Of a DNA stretch of 64,000 nucleotides, positions 11,870 through 24,248 are shown one piece after another. The translations under genes and the position numbers were made by a program. How positions within the stretch are numbered: the first letter of the stretch is position 1; every line of letters begins with the position of its first letter. The DNA is from Pempheris klunzingeri (taxonomy: Eukaryota; Chordata; Actinopteri; Acropomatiformes; Pempheridae), in NCBI RefSeq assembly GCF_042242105.1, contig NC_092026.1, positions 15,304,691 to 15,368,690 on the forward strand. The letters are read 5' to 3'. The notes beneath the pieces are model-generated. The model was not told where the DNA came from and searched no databases. It saw only the letters and a list, made by a program, of their open reading frames with translations.

Positions 11870-14800
11870 ATGGACACCGCCGAGGAAGGTAGCTAATGTG
11901 GAAAACTTGGTCACCCCAGTTGCTGGCGCTTACCGGTGAAATTGGTCACACTTACAACTTCTGTGTCCTATTCTAACTCTTTCCTGACTGACTGCCGGTG
12001 GCAGTAACCTATTCAACGTTTGCTTGAACTCTGTCAGAGGTTCATAAGGAAAAAACCGCTAGCCAATTAGCGTTAGCTGGCTAGCTAACTAGCATTAGCT
12101 TACAGCCGTTAGCTATCAGCTGTTAATAATAAAACCAGCAGCGTGAGGTTTCTGTGGTTTGCCTTCATAGGCGAAAACTCTACGGCAACCACAAGTGGGT
12201 TGTGGTGATAGAAATCTTAGAAGACGGCCATTTTCACATCTAAGTCATTCTGGCTACTTATGTGGTTACAAACTAGCAAAAAGGGAATGCAGCTGTTCTC
12301 ATAACATTACTCACAGTGTGGTAACTAGCTAACGTCACGTTGACTCCCCGGTCAGCTCTGCCAGGTGACCAGGCTCCTTTACTACGTTACACTGATTAAC
12401 CCAAAGGCAAACTATCGTGAACACGACGGTAACATCTGCAACATACTCTCTGATCTTGTAATTGTTGCATTCATGGACAACTGCACTGTGAGTACAGTTA
12501 CATTTCCCCACATGAGTCCAGTCAGTGGAAAAGCACTGTGGGCATCCTAACCGGTGTTGTGCTCCTCCATCCAGGGCTAATTATAGTGCTTTTATTTTGG
12601 TCCAACCAGTGACACAGCTAATCTAGGGATTACAGTTCGCCCTACTCTCACTATATGACCTATTCTGTTTAATAAGTACGGCAGCCGCTCATCACTGCCA
12701 AAGAAACCCCGACAGGGTCATGTGGGGAGGGGGGGTCCTGAGGGAGGGGTATTTACACTGATGAAGCAATTCAAGGTGATGCTAACGTTTCTGTCCTCAT
12801 CACGTTGCAGTTTGATATGATTGGAGGTGTAGAGCAGAGTTTCAAGCTTTAAGACCACTGATGTTCTGCAGAAATCATTTAGCTTTACACCTAAGGTGTG
12901 CCATGAGTTTGCACCTCTATCCACTTCACCAACAGATCAGTGATTTACCTAGATCTAAAGCGCCATGTTAATTAAAATGCAGTTGGACCTCATGGTGTGG
13001 TAAATATGTGACTGTGTGCCTGCTGCCCAGCAGACATCTGTCGGGTGTGCCGGTCAGAGGGGACCCAGGACAAGCCGCTCTACCACCCCTGTGTCTGCAC
13101 TGGCAGCATCAAGTTTATCCACCAGGAATGGTACGTTCAATGACCCAGTTATTAAAATGTAAAAAAAACTATGTATGGTTCTGTAGTTTTCTCTTTCCTT
13201 TCCTTTCCATTTCATAAAGTTTATCTGAAAGGCTAAAGGCATGGTGCTATCTGTCTGCATTTTCAGTCAGTTAATAGCTTTGCTTTCGCAGACGTTGCTG
13301 AAGTGTGGGAGAATAATTCTCTGGGGAAAGTTAGGCAGTATAACAAAGAGATCACTGCACAGGAATGTACCTGAATATAGTTTGTAAGTAATTACACACC
13401 CGATAAGCAGTTTTAACAAAAATTGACAAAAACTGAAAGGAAAATATTCCTGGGGGAGGGAGCGTGAGGAATATCCCTCGTCAGAAGAGTGCAAATGTAA
13501 AGTTTCCACATGATAAAAAGTGCACTCACTCGGCGTCCTTTCTGTTTTCACAGCTTGCTGCAGTGGTTGAAACACAGCAGAAAAGAATACTGTGAATTAT
13601 GCAAACACAGATTTGCATTTACACCAAGTAAGTTGTTTATTTGTCAGTAAATTGCATCAGTACAATAAAATGCATTAATTTGTTATCTTGTCCCCTAAGG
13701 GCCTAATTATGACCGTTTCCCTCCCTTCCACCATCCTCGCTCTCTCACTTTTACCTCCCTTGTGGCTCCTGCGCTCAGTCTACTCTCCAGACATGCCGTC
13801 TCGCTTGCCTGTCCAGGACATCTTCGCAGGGCTGGTCACCAGTATCGGAACAGCCATTAGATACTGGTTCCACTACACACTGGTGGCCTTTGCCTGGCTA
13901 GGCGTGGTGCCTCTCACAGCATGTAAGTCGCAGTAGTCAGTAGTACAAACAAAATGAAAGGAGATCTCATCAGCAATTGTCATATAGTTTCAGCATGTGG
14001 TGTGCTAGATGCTAAAACTAGATGTAGCAAGACCGGATAGCAAAATAATGAACTTTTGACCGTAGCAATGTGTGCACAGGCTCAGGTACTATGATCATTT
14101 ATACTGTAAATACATGTCTTTATCAGCATGAACTGCAATACAATTCAAATGAAAGTGAATAATTCTGAGCATAGTTTTAGTTTAGTTTGAAGGTCACACC
14201 AGTTGTCACTTTAAGAAATCATTGTCAGATTGTTGGGTTTTTTTTCCATTTGCTTGTCTAACAGGTCGTATCTACAAGTGTTTATTTACCGGCTCTGTGA
14301 GCTCTCTCCTTACGCTGCCATTAGATATGCTTTCAACGTAAGTCTGAATTACTCTCCGTCCTTGGCTTCCCCTCCTTCACTCTCTCATTGTCAAGCTCCT
14401 GCACATTGTCTATGTGTTCTCCATATTCTCTTCACTGGAGTCCCATGAAGATGCCGAAGATAATATTTCATGTCTTCCCCGCAGACAAAACCTGCTTGCA
14501 GACTGCCTCCAGGGCTGTTTTGTGGTCACTTGCACGCTGTGCGCCTTCATCAGTCTGGTGTGGCTCAGAGAGCAGATTGTCCATGGTGGTGCCCCTCAGT
14601 GGTTAGAGCAGAATCAGCCCCCTTTAGTTCCTAATCCGCCTAATGGCCCTGCACAAGCTAATGAGGTGAGATCACTTTATGTTCCCAACTAGCATCTGTT
14701 TTCTGCCCACACTTAGAGACATGCTTGCATTCACACGGATTCAGGCTGATGGACACACAATACCTTGCGGACGGCACAGGAAAAGCAAACTAATAGTCCG

Positions 14801-16786
14801 ACTGCATGGCAGGAAGATAATTGTGCATACATGCATGACAATATGATGCTGTGGTGATGTCATTTTGTTTGCAAAGAATGGAATAAGATATACTGTATGA
14901 AATAAAATGATTGTATGCATTGCATAATTAGATTGTTAGAATTATGCTTTATTGCATGTGTTCTCCCCGTGTGAGGAGCTACATCACATCCAGTTGTAGA
15001 TTCTGTCGTGCAAAAAGTTGAAATATTTTAACTTTGGATGGCAGTGGTATCTACCGTCACCGTTGTTGGTATTTTCTGCTGCCCTCACCGAATTCTACCA
15101 TCTTGCTAAAATGACATCAGGTTTGCTTGAATCCATGTGAGTGCAGCAGTGGCCAGTACTGAACAGTGTTTGCTTCCCGATATAACCAACCACTAATGCA
15201 CTCTGACATAGTTGGCAGAATGACAGTGGAGTTTGGGGAGTACGTAAGACATTTATTCTTAGTTTTGATATGGTTCGTTTTCAATTAGATCGTGTTTGTT
15301 TGATTAAGTTTGATTCAAATACATTATTTTGATTCAGTGAAAAATAATTCATGCAAGATTAACTTTCTCCCACACGTTTCTCCCAGTTCTCAGAGGGAAC
15401 GTCCGGACACGCTTCTGATAAAGAATGTGCTTGCCAAGCTAGCCCAGTCCTCAGCTGTTGTTGTTGCTAATGAGCAATACAGTTCAGGTCTGAAATATCT
15501 TAGCTACATGTGACAAAGAAGTTGGCGATGAAAATTTTTCCCCCATGTTGTAAGTTTGGGGAATGTTGGTCCAAAAATTGTCTAGCTGTCCTTCGTAACT
15601 GCCAAATCCAGAACTATGAGTTTAGTTTACAAGCATATAAGAGCTCAGACATTACCTCAACTGTGTGCAGCCTGTGCTGTGGGTGAGGAAGTGTAAGGTG
15701 TCTTTTTTTTTTTCTTATTTCATGGATGTACAGGTTCCAGGTGGTAACGTTGGTGCCAACGCCCAGGCGGCAGCAGACGGCGCGGCAGCCCAGCACCCCG
15801 CAGACCCCGATCCAGACGGGCTGGCACCGGCCAACCCACATGAGGCTGGAAACCACGGGGGCGAGGCTGAACTCGATGATGAGGAAGAAGATGACGATGG
15901 AGAAGAAGACGAAGAGGAGGACGACGACGAGGAAGTTAGGGAAGCGGATGCTGTTGATGCCAATAATGGAGGGCAAGGTCAGTTCGATGCACTATAAATT
16001 AGTTGTTTTCAAGCCCACAACTCTGCTGTGGACTGGAAGTGACACTCTTCTCTGTTGGTAAAGAAAGCTATTAAACTCTGGTATGAAATTAGAGAAATGG
16101 TATGTGGTTATGTAGCCAGTTTAATCAGACAATATGGACATAAATGCTTAAAGATTGCTTTGAAGACTGAGAACATGTATAGCTCTGTGTGGACTGGTGT
16201 TTGCATTCCTCTAAAGGAATAAAACCTAATTGGTAACGCAGCCACAGAAGCATATTTTCCATGCACACCGTCGGTTGTTTCAGTTGTTTCTGATCATCCT
16301 TTGCAGAGGATCTGAACTGGAACGCCTTGGAGTGGGACCGTGCTGCAGAGGAGCTGACCTGGGAAAGGGTGTGCATCTGTTTTTTATCCCTCCGTCTCCT
16401 TAAAGTGGTGTGGTGCTGGCTAGGACACAGTGCTAACAAAGCAAAGTGTAAGCAGGATAGCAGTTAGCTGGCAGATGAATTTCGGCTAAAAGCTCCTCTG
16501 ACAGGAAATATCCATCTTGCTGTAGCGTGCTTAAACAGCACTCTGGATTGCTGCTTCTTCCAGGGAAACTGTGTGCAGAGTCTAGTGTGGGGTCAAGAAA
16601 TGTCGTCTTCGTTGTATTAGTAGTAGCAGTAATAGTAGCATCACTTAGCAAAACTGCTAGTATTACCATGTGCGTATTTATGTATCATGAAGGTTCAGTG
16701 TGACATTGCTGTCTGTGTGTGTCCCAGATGCTGGGGCTGGATGGTTCCCTTGTTTTCTTGGTAAGTGCACACATCGTCTTCCTACG

Positions 16787-16837
<51 letters not shown>

Positions 16838-19800
16838 TATTTTTTTTTCAACCCAGCATATTTCACATATTGCAAACGGGCCCACGATACCTCTGCACTC
16901 CCAACCTCCCTTGCAGAGATTCAGGGAAATGAGGATTTGCGCAAAACAACCTATATTGGGCCAAGCTGCACAAGCCTCAGAGAGCTTTCCAAATAAACAC
17001 ACTATTTTTTCCACGAATCATTTCAAACCCACGTCTCTGAGGCCGGCCCAAAGTAAACAGAGAAAGTGGCACCTCGGAGCAGCCCCTTTTGGATAACTGC
17101 ATGCAGAGAGATGATGCAGTTTGCCCCGATGTACACTGTTTTGAGAGTCCTCATTTTTGCACGTTTATGGGACGTAAGCCAGGCTCAAATATTAAAATAT
17201 TATATACTGGAATTTCCCTTGAACAACAGTAATAGAATTGAATGTTAATATGATGCGTACACATACCTCACATGTCTGCAGCCAGAAATTGTTTAACACT
17301 GTGTGTGTCCTCTCTAGGAGCACGTGTTCTGGGTGGTGTCTCTCAACACGCTCTTCATCTTGGTCTTTGGTAAGTTAAGCCTGCAGAGTAGTCATGATGT
17401 ACTGTACACACAGCCTCTGAGAGTCCACCAAGCATTTGGTGTAATATAACAGGGGCATATTCTTTTACTTGAGCAGGTTGTCAGTGATATAAGACAGGAC
17501 TTAACCTCTGTCTTCCTCTGCAGCTTTTTGCCCGTATCACATCGGCCATTTCTCAGTGGTTGGACTGGGCTTTGAAGACTATGTAAGTGCACAGCAACAC
17601 ATGGGGGGGGGGACGCTTCTACAGTTTGAATTCCTTATTGATTTTTGGGTTTGTCGTGCACTGATGGAATTCATTTAATGATGGTTTTATATCTGGTTTC
17701 AGGTCAAAGCTTCACACTTTGACGGCCTCATCACCACCATACTGGGGTACATCCTCCTGGCAGGAGCTCTCATAGTCTGCCATGTATCCTCTGTATACAA
17801 CAATATATGTGCAATATCTATCCCAAATCAAGGCCATCGCTTTTTGCAAAGGACCTTAAGTGACTCACATTTAGTTCCTCCTCTTTACTTACACGTGTTA
17901 GTAAAAATGTTAATAGTCCAGTCACACAGGAACCCAAAAGGTCAGGTCAGTGGTCTATTTGGCTCCAAGAGTTTGTCTGAAATGTCTTCATGAGAAATAC
18001 TCAGTTTTAATGCTAAAACTACTGGCTGACCGTTTATGTCACATTTTGGTGTTAGTCTTTAACTGCTCCTCCCTCAGGCGTTGGCTTCGTTAGTGAAGTT
18101 CCAGCGGTCCAGGCGGCTCTTGGGTGTCTGCTACATTGTTGTCAAGGTAAGTTAGAGACGAATGACTGGAATGTTTCCAAAAATCTATTTTGTCATCCAA
18201 CCTTGCAAAGCTCTCAGTTGAAACAGTAATTACCTAAATTGTGATTGAAAAATCAAATGATGAAAACAGAAATTAAATTGCCTTTTTTTATTTATGTCGC
18301 AGGTGTCCCTGCTGGTTGTCATGGAGATAGGCTTGTTCCCACTGATTTGTGGATGGTGGCTCGACATTTGCTCACTGGTAAGACAATCATGCAGAGTGAA
18401 GTCAGTTAGTCACATACTAGCCCTTGATGACTAACCAAACAGTCTGAATGCAATCACGATGATCCTGTGAATACAAATTTGATCGAGAAAGAAACTGAAA
18501 ATATAACTGGACCAATTCTAATCCAATCAATAAAACGTCCTTTTGTTCCTGCAGGAGATGTTTGATGCGACTCTGAAAGACAGAGAGCAGAGTTTTGACT
18601 CAGCCCCTGGTACCACCATGTTCCTCCACTGGCTGGTCGGCATGGTCTACGTCTTCTACTTTGCCTCCTTCATCCTTCTGCTCAGAGAGGTAAGTGGACT
18701 TAACCCAGTCACAGTTATGCATTGTGACTTAAAAACTCTCAAACTATCCATGGCTTTTAAGATCTTAACCTTCCGCATGTTTGTGCTGTTGAAGGTGCTC
18801 CGGCCTGGTGTGCTGTGGTTCCTGAGGAACCTGAACGATCCAGACTTTAACCCAGTCCAAGAGATGATCCACCTGCCCATATACAGACACCTGCGGAGGT
18901 TTATACTCTCTGTGGTCAGTCAAGCGTCCTCCTTCACTGTACCAACCATCGGTGGCACCACGGTGCCCAACTTTCTGTTTACTGTGATGCTTAACAAGCC
19001 CTTATTCAAAACTAAGGGGGACTGCGCTTTTTCCATTTTAACTCCAATGCTATGGAATTTCCTCCCCCTCTCTATCAGGTCAGCTGGGTCAGTTCTAGTT
19101 TTTAAAAAACTCACTTATACAGGCTGACATTTGTATAACCTTTTCCTTTACTCCTATTGGGTTTTATTTGTCCTGCAATTTTGTGTTGTTTTTATTTTTG
19201 TTTCTTTTTTATGTTGTATTTTAATTTCTGTTGCTGCTGCTCATTTATGTATTCTATTTCATTTATTACGATCCGTGAAGCACTGTGCTGCTGTTGTTTT
19301 GAAAAGTGCAACATATTAATTCATAGCAATATGTCGCAGTCATATCAAGTCAAGCGCATTATGTGGTGTGACACAAAATCGGGGATTGTAAAAACAGTAT
19401 GAATAGATGTAAGCACATTTCAGAAGGAGAGACCAATAGAAAGTGTGGAACGATGTTAATTGAGGTTGATGTGATGGATTTCCAATAAACATTGGGCCAT
19501 GAAGATAGGAGATGGGTAAAGTCCTCTATAGTCATGGCAATCGTAGGTCTGAAAGACAGAAGTGATATATGTAAAGAATATCCTCTGAGGGCTGATTGGC
19601 TGGAGGAGCACTGACCAGACTTTATTGGAAAGGGATTTTGACAGTGTGGGAAAGCAGCCTGATGCTCAATATCACTTTCTGTATTTCTGTGTGATTGTGC
19701 AGGGATACTTAACATGTCTGCTAACATATTTATTTGTTGTTCTTTTCTCTGTGTGTGTGTGTGTCTAGGTGGTGTTTGGCTCCATAGTTCTGCTGATGCT

Positions 19801-22800
19801 TTGGCTTCCTATCAGAATCATTAAACTGCTCTTCCCAACTTTCCTTCCCTACAACGTCATGCTTTACAGGTAAAGACGACAACACTAAATTATCATTTAG
19901 CTTTCAGTAGCTGTTCTCTACTCATGGAAATGACTTGGTGTTTCCAGCCTAGTCTACACTGACAGTAGAATATGAGCAGAATGCAAACTGAGTTTGGTTT
20001 ATGTCGTTTCTCTGCAGCGATGCCCCGGTCAGCGAGCTATCGTTGGAGCTGCTGTTGCTTCAGGTTGTTCTGCCGGCACTGCTGGAGCAGGGTCATACTC
20101 GCCAGTGGCTCAAACGGCTTGTCCACGCCTGGACATTCACAGCTGGATACATGCTGTAGGCTACAGACATACTCACACACACACCCCAACTTTGGATGTA
20201 AAATAGTTCAATGGCTTAAAAGATCAAGTGTAACATAGTGGCTTTATAAGACAGGACCACACAGTTCATGTTGTGTGGCGCACTAATTACTCACCAATGT
20301 TTCTGCCACAGTGACCTCCACTCCTACCTGCTGGGGGACCACGAAGACGATGACAACCAACCAAACAACAACCCAGCCGGTCGCCACAACAACAACAGGA
20401 TCCCTGGCCTGGGGGAGGGCCTTCACGCTGCCCATCAGGCCATTCTGCAGCAGGGCGGCCCAGTGGGTTTCCAGTCGTACCACCGGCCCAATAACTTCCC
20501 TCTCAAGGTGAGTTATGGTTATTCACATCATGCATTCACATCTTCTTTGAGTGCTGCTGCCTGTGCGGCTATCAATGTCTCCTGCACAACTGATTTTTTT
20601 TTTGTCCTTTGCTTTTATGTTTTTGCTTGCGAAGATCATTCTGCTGGTTGTCTTTATGTGTGTGACTCTGTTACTGGCTAGTCTGATCTGCCTCACACTG
20701 CCTGGTAAGTTGTGGCAAGCGTCCTTTGCACCTTACTTTTCCTCCGTTCTGTTGCCAGTCATTCTTTACACCTCCATGTTCACCTGTCCTCACCCCCCCC
20801 ACCCCCCCTCTCTCTCAGTGTGTGCGGGTCGCTGGCTGATGTCTTTCTGGATGGGCAATGCCATGGTTCATGAGCTGTACACAGCAGCCAGCGGTCTGTA
20901 CGTCTGCTGGCTGTCCATTCGAGCCGCCACCGTGCTGCTGTCCTGGATGCCACAGGGACGGAACATCATCCTGCTGAAAGTCCACGAGTGGACACTCATG
21001 GTAATTGTGTTCCTAGCCAAAGGCAAATACAGTGCTGTTCCGTATTACATTGCAAATGATTTTAATGTGCGTGTGGGTGGTGCGGATGCCATGTCCCGGT
21101 GAGAACAGATCCTAAAGACGATTGTGGTGGCTGTGCTGTTAGCGGGGGTGATCCCTCTGCTGTTGGGTCTGCTGTTTGAGCTGGTCGTCGTTGCTCCTCT
21201 CAGAGTCCCTCTGGACCAGACGCCTCTCTTCTACCCCTGGCAGGTAGGACTGTGGAGTTTGTACGTCTGCGAATATAAAATCCCACACACCATTAGATTG
21301 TATCCACCTGAGAAATCACAGATTATTTATTTACATCGGTCAGATGTGAGTGGACTGTTCTGGTGTGGACAGTGGGGCTGGAGATCTGACCTCAGTACAC
21401 CTTTAAGTGTCAGTTAAATGTTGAAAACTCAAACATCAAAATGTCAGGTCAGATCTTGTTTACTGAGCGCATATTTCCTGACTGGAATATGTATTTTCAC
21501 ACTTTTAGACCAGTCATTTTCTCGCTGTTGCTTAGACATGACATTTAACATTTGAGAACTTTGACTATCATCTCATTAAATGACAAAAACCTTGATGGAA
21601 AAACCTGTTTATTTCTCAAAGTAGGGTCTGGAAAAATAGTTTTGGTACCTATACCGAAACTGGGATCTAATGGCACTGGTATCAGAACATTTCAAACTAC
21701 ACCAGCTGGCATTCAGTGTCCAGCTCAAGGACACAAAAACAGGTTTTGTAGGCACTTGGCCTTGGCACTGAGCAGATGCTAAAATCTTGAGACAAACCTT
21801 CATTGTGTCTTGGTTGTAAAAAAAAGTTGTTGTTGTTTGTCTGTGTGGCAGGACTGGGCCCTGGGCGTGCTCCATGCCAAAATCATTGCTGCCATCACAC
21901 TGATGGGCCCTCAGTGGTGGCTCAAAACCGTCATCGAGCAGGTCAGGCCCCGTCCTTCGAGCTTCGTTAAAGGAAAATGGGATCACGCCCATTTAAATGC
22001 GTTGTAAACACAGTATCTTCCCTCTGTCTCCTGTAGGTGTACGCTAACGGCATCCGAAACATTGACCTCCATTTCATCGTGCGAGGGCTGGCCGCCCCCG
22101 TCATCTGCGTCCTGCTGCTGTCTCTCTGTGTGCCCTACACCATCTCTAAAGGCATTACACCACTGCTGGGTGAGCACGGATCTTCTGCTACCTGATTTAA
22201 GACAAATAGAGGAATTCTGGGAAGTTCTGTGATTATTAATTATCAAATGAATGTAAAATAGCCTAATTTAGTGGGAATTGGCAATCAGGACTTTGCTTCA
22301 CTTTCTGACAATAATAAAATCGACAACCCTACAAGTGGATGCGCGAGACAGCACAGCTAAAAGGAAGCTTAACTTTATTTGGGCTTTGTGTTGTTTTGGG
22401 TACTGACTAAATTACAAATTGTAGCAGATACGGTTGAGGCACAGAGGCAGCGGACGCGCTCAGACACCATCAGGCCACAGCACAGGCAGATCCTACTAAT
22501 TTGGACGGGGGGCTCATTTTTATGCAAAGCCCACCCAAGGCACCAATTTTATTTTATTTTATTTTATTGTTTTTGATGTTGCCTCGGACAACACTTGCAT
22601 TTCAACACCTAATCAATTTAGAGTTCCCAGCCCTCGTGGTAATCCGGATTTTAGCCGCTGCAATTGATGTTTCTTTTTTATGTTTCCTAGAGATGCGATA
22701 TAATAGGCGCACACAGTCATTAAGAGAAGATTCTGCCCCAGTGTTTATTTTGCCCTCTCTCTCCTCCCCCTTCCTCCCTTTCTAGGTGTGCAGCCAGAGA

Positions 22801-24248
22801 TGCAGATACTGGTGGAGAGGAGGATCTATCCGTTCCTGCTGATGGTGGTCATGCTGTTGGCCATCCTGTCCTTCCAGATACGACAGTTCAAACGCCTCTA
22901 CGAACACATCAAGAACGACAAGTCAGTAGACCCAAAACCATGTGGAGTGTGAACCAGCAAATAGGGGCACAGACACTCAGTGTGAATCCCCCTGGTCCTC
23001 AGACTGCCATATAATTAGCTGGAAACAGCTTTGTTTCTATGATATGATTAGCTGTTAATAGGCTTGGGTGGTATCGTGGTACAACAGGGTATTTTAAAAT
23101 CCCGACAGTATGATGTTCAATACTGTCCGAAGTACAGACGCCCCTCTGTTTATTAGGATGATGCGGAGATGCTGATGTAATGTAGTTCACAGCATGTGCC
23201 AGCAGAGGCCAGTCTCTACGGGTGGAACAGGCAGCCGAGCTGAGAAAGATGGCAACGAGAGTAGAGGGGATATAGGACTAGTAAAAAAAAAAAAAAAACA
23301 GAAATGCCTCGGCGGGGACTGCGTCTGTGAGTGCAGGCTTAAGCGTCGTCCTCAGGAGTCTGTGCAGCTACTACGTAGACTCCTGCAGGCAGCATTCTCC
23401 CATGCATGTGTGGAATGTAAGCGGAGCCACATGCTAATGACATTAAAATCACCATATACTGTTTACCCCAGTGGAGTGGCAGAAAGGTATGAAAAAAATG
23501 GATACTGCCTAAGCCAAGCGGTTAGTACTGTTTGTCACAGTAAGGGTTTACAATTTCTGTCACCCAACTCTAGTGGGGGGGGGGGGGCTATGGCAAGAGG
23601 GGTGAAAGATCTTTGCCCATTTAGTGCTATACAACAAAAAGATCCAGAGAGCACTCTGTAGTGTGGGGTCTTATTACATGAAGAGAACTTACTGTACAAC
23701 TGATGTGAGAATAAAAGACCCAACAGTGGAGTGATCCGTAAAGAAATGTTCAATCTTACCAATGAGATGTATTCATATGTTAAAGCTGGAGTGCTGGACT
23801 TTTACACATAAATAAATGCCTGTTACATCCGGGCCCTGACTGAACCAGCTCACACAGTGCAGGTTAAGACTGCGTTGTGTCTGTGGTCACATTCCTGCAC
23901 TGGTAGCGATGCATTTCACATCAACTAACAATGATTGGTTTGCCAGAGCTGAAGAGGGGAGCAACTGTAGAGACTGATGGGCTACAGCAACTAGGAATAA
24001 AAAAAAAAAAAAAAGCATCCAAGAAAAGTACCAGATAAAAAAAAAAAAGAATCTCTGAGTTCAGTGGAGGGATTGCTATCAAAAAAAAAGGTGAGGACGT
24101 TCATGTAATCATTCTCACTGCCACAAATGTGATTTGTAAACAACTGTGTCGTGCCTGTCTCTCCCCCAGATACCTGGTTGGACAGCGTCTGGTGAACTAC
24201 GAGCGTAAGACGGGCAGGAGCACGTCCTCGCACAGCGCCTCCTCCTAG
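11870..24248 (+). CDS. marchf6: MARCHF6 (TEB4) ER-membrane RING-CH E3 ubiquitin ligase
   Basis: Doa10/TEB4-type E3 ligase of the ER membrane, acting in ER-associated degradation, including turnover of sterol enzymes (known). 26 coding exons: 11870-11888, 13034-13130, 13554-13627, 13779-13922, 14265-14337, 14485-14665, 15734-15977, 16307-16368, 16728-16760, 17318-17369, 17524-17582, 17703-17783, 18078-18146, 18303-18377, 18555-18689, 18795-18914, 19769-19869, 20018-20155, 20312-20507, 20635-20704, 20819-21000, 21109-21243, 21852-21941, 22037-22169, 22786-22921, 24170-24248. They sum to 925 aa plus TAG; human is about 910. The RING-CH zinc ligands are C9, C12, C26, C28, H36, C39, C52 and C55. 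TM1 is about 91-112 and TM2 about 143-163. An Ala/Pro-rich then Asp/Glu-rich cytosolic loop in exon 7 precedes [15 protein letters not shown]. Many further helices form the Doa10-type core. The conserved C-terminal [12 protein letters not shown] is at 901-912. The start gives MDTAEE before the RING, as in human. Confidence 0.97.
11889..13033 (+). other. marchf6 intron 1
   Basis: 1.1-kb first intron after a 19-base coding exon. It contains repeated GCTAGC/GTTAGC words near 12060-12120 but no recognisable exon or transposon. It ends at a tandem acceptor, listed separately. Confidence 0.7.
13028..13033 (+). promoter_or_regulatory. marchf6: NAGNAG tandem splice acceptor of marchf6 exon 2
   Basis: The intron ends CAGCAG. 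Using the second AG gives MDTAEEDICRVC, the mammalian-like form. Using the first AG adds one alanine (MDTAEEADICRVC), two residues before the first zinc-binding cysteine. Both keep the frame. Confidence 0.7.
14666..15733 (+). other. marchf6 intron 6, no features seen
   Basis: 1.07-kb intron before the acidic-loop exon. It is AT-rich, ends in a T10 run shortly before the CAG acceptor at 15731-15733, and shows no repeat family I recognise. Confidence 0.7.
16790..16838. repeat. (CA)n(TA)n microsatellite
   Basis: About 19 CA units running into five TA units and a T-run, roughly 30 bases after the donor of the 33-base marchf6 exon 9. Confidence 0.95.
18990..19325 (+). mobile_element. L2/CR1-like LINE 3' end fragment
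   Basis: The frame reads [20 protein letters not shown] then [12 protein letters not shown] and a stop, the signature tail of fish L2/CR1-clade reverse-transcriptase ORFs (G-D-AFS...P-LWN-LP..IRSA...FK). It is followed by a T-rich 3' UTR ending GTGAAGCACTGTG...GAAAAGTGCAACAT. Only the terminal part is present, and the frame is degraded after FKK. It lies in marchf6 intron 16. Confidence 0.75.
22547..22568. repeat. (TTTTA)n short tandem repeat
   Basis: Four to five TTTTA units in marchf6 intron 24, followed by a T-rich stretch. Confidence 0.85.
23062..23517. mobile_element. Possible MITE with imperfect terminal inverted repeats
   Basis: The left end GGCTTGGGTGGTATC pairs with the right end GATACTGCCTAAGCC as an imperfect inverted repeat (12 of 15 positions). 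The interior is noncoding with an A15 run. The layout resembles teleost nonautonomous DNA transposons, but clean target duplications were not found, so this is tentative. It lies in the last marchf6 intron. Confidence 0.4.

Noticed and set aside
15614..15976. Minus-strand and third-frame open readings over marchf6 exon 7
   Set aside because: Shadows of the GA-rich acidic-loop exon (poly-Ser in the antisense), explained by codon repeats.
21609..21830. Possible dispersed repeat (GGTACCTATACCGAAACTGG) in marchf6 intron 22
   Set aside because: The wording resembles a fish repeat, but no termini or second copy could be identified in the window.
22379..22785. Open frames in marchf6 intron 24 as missed exons
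   Set aside because: Skipping them gives continuous protein colinear with MARCHF6 (PLLG to [12 protein letters not shown]).
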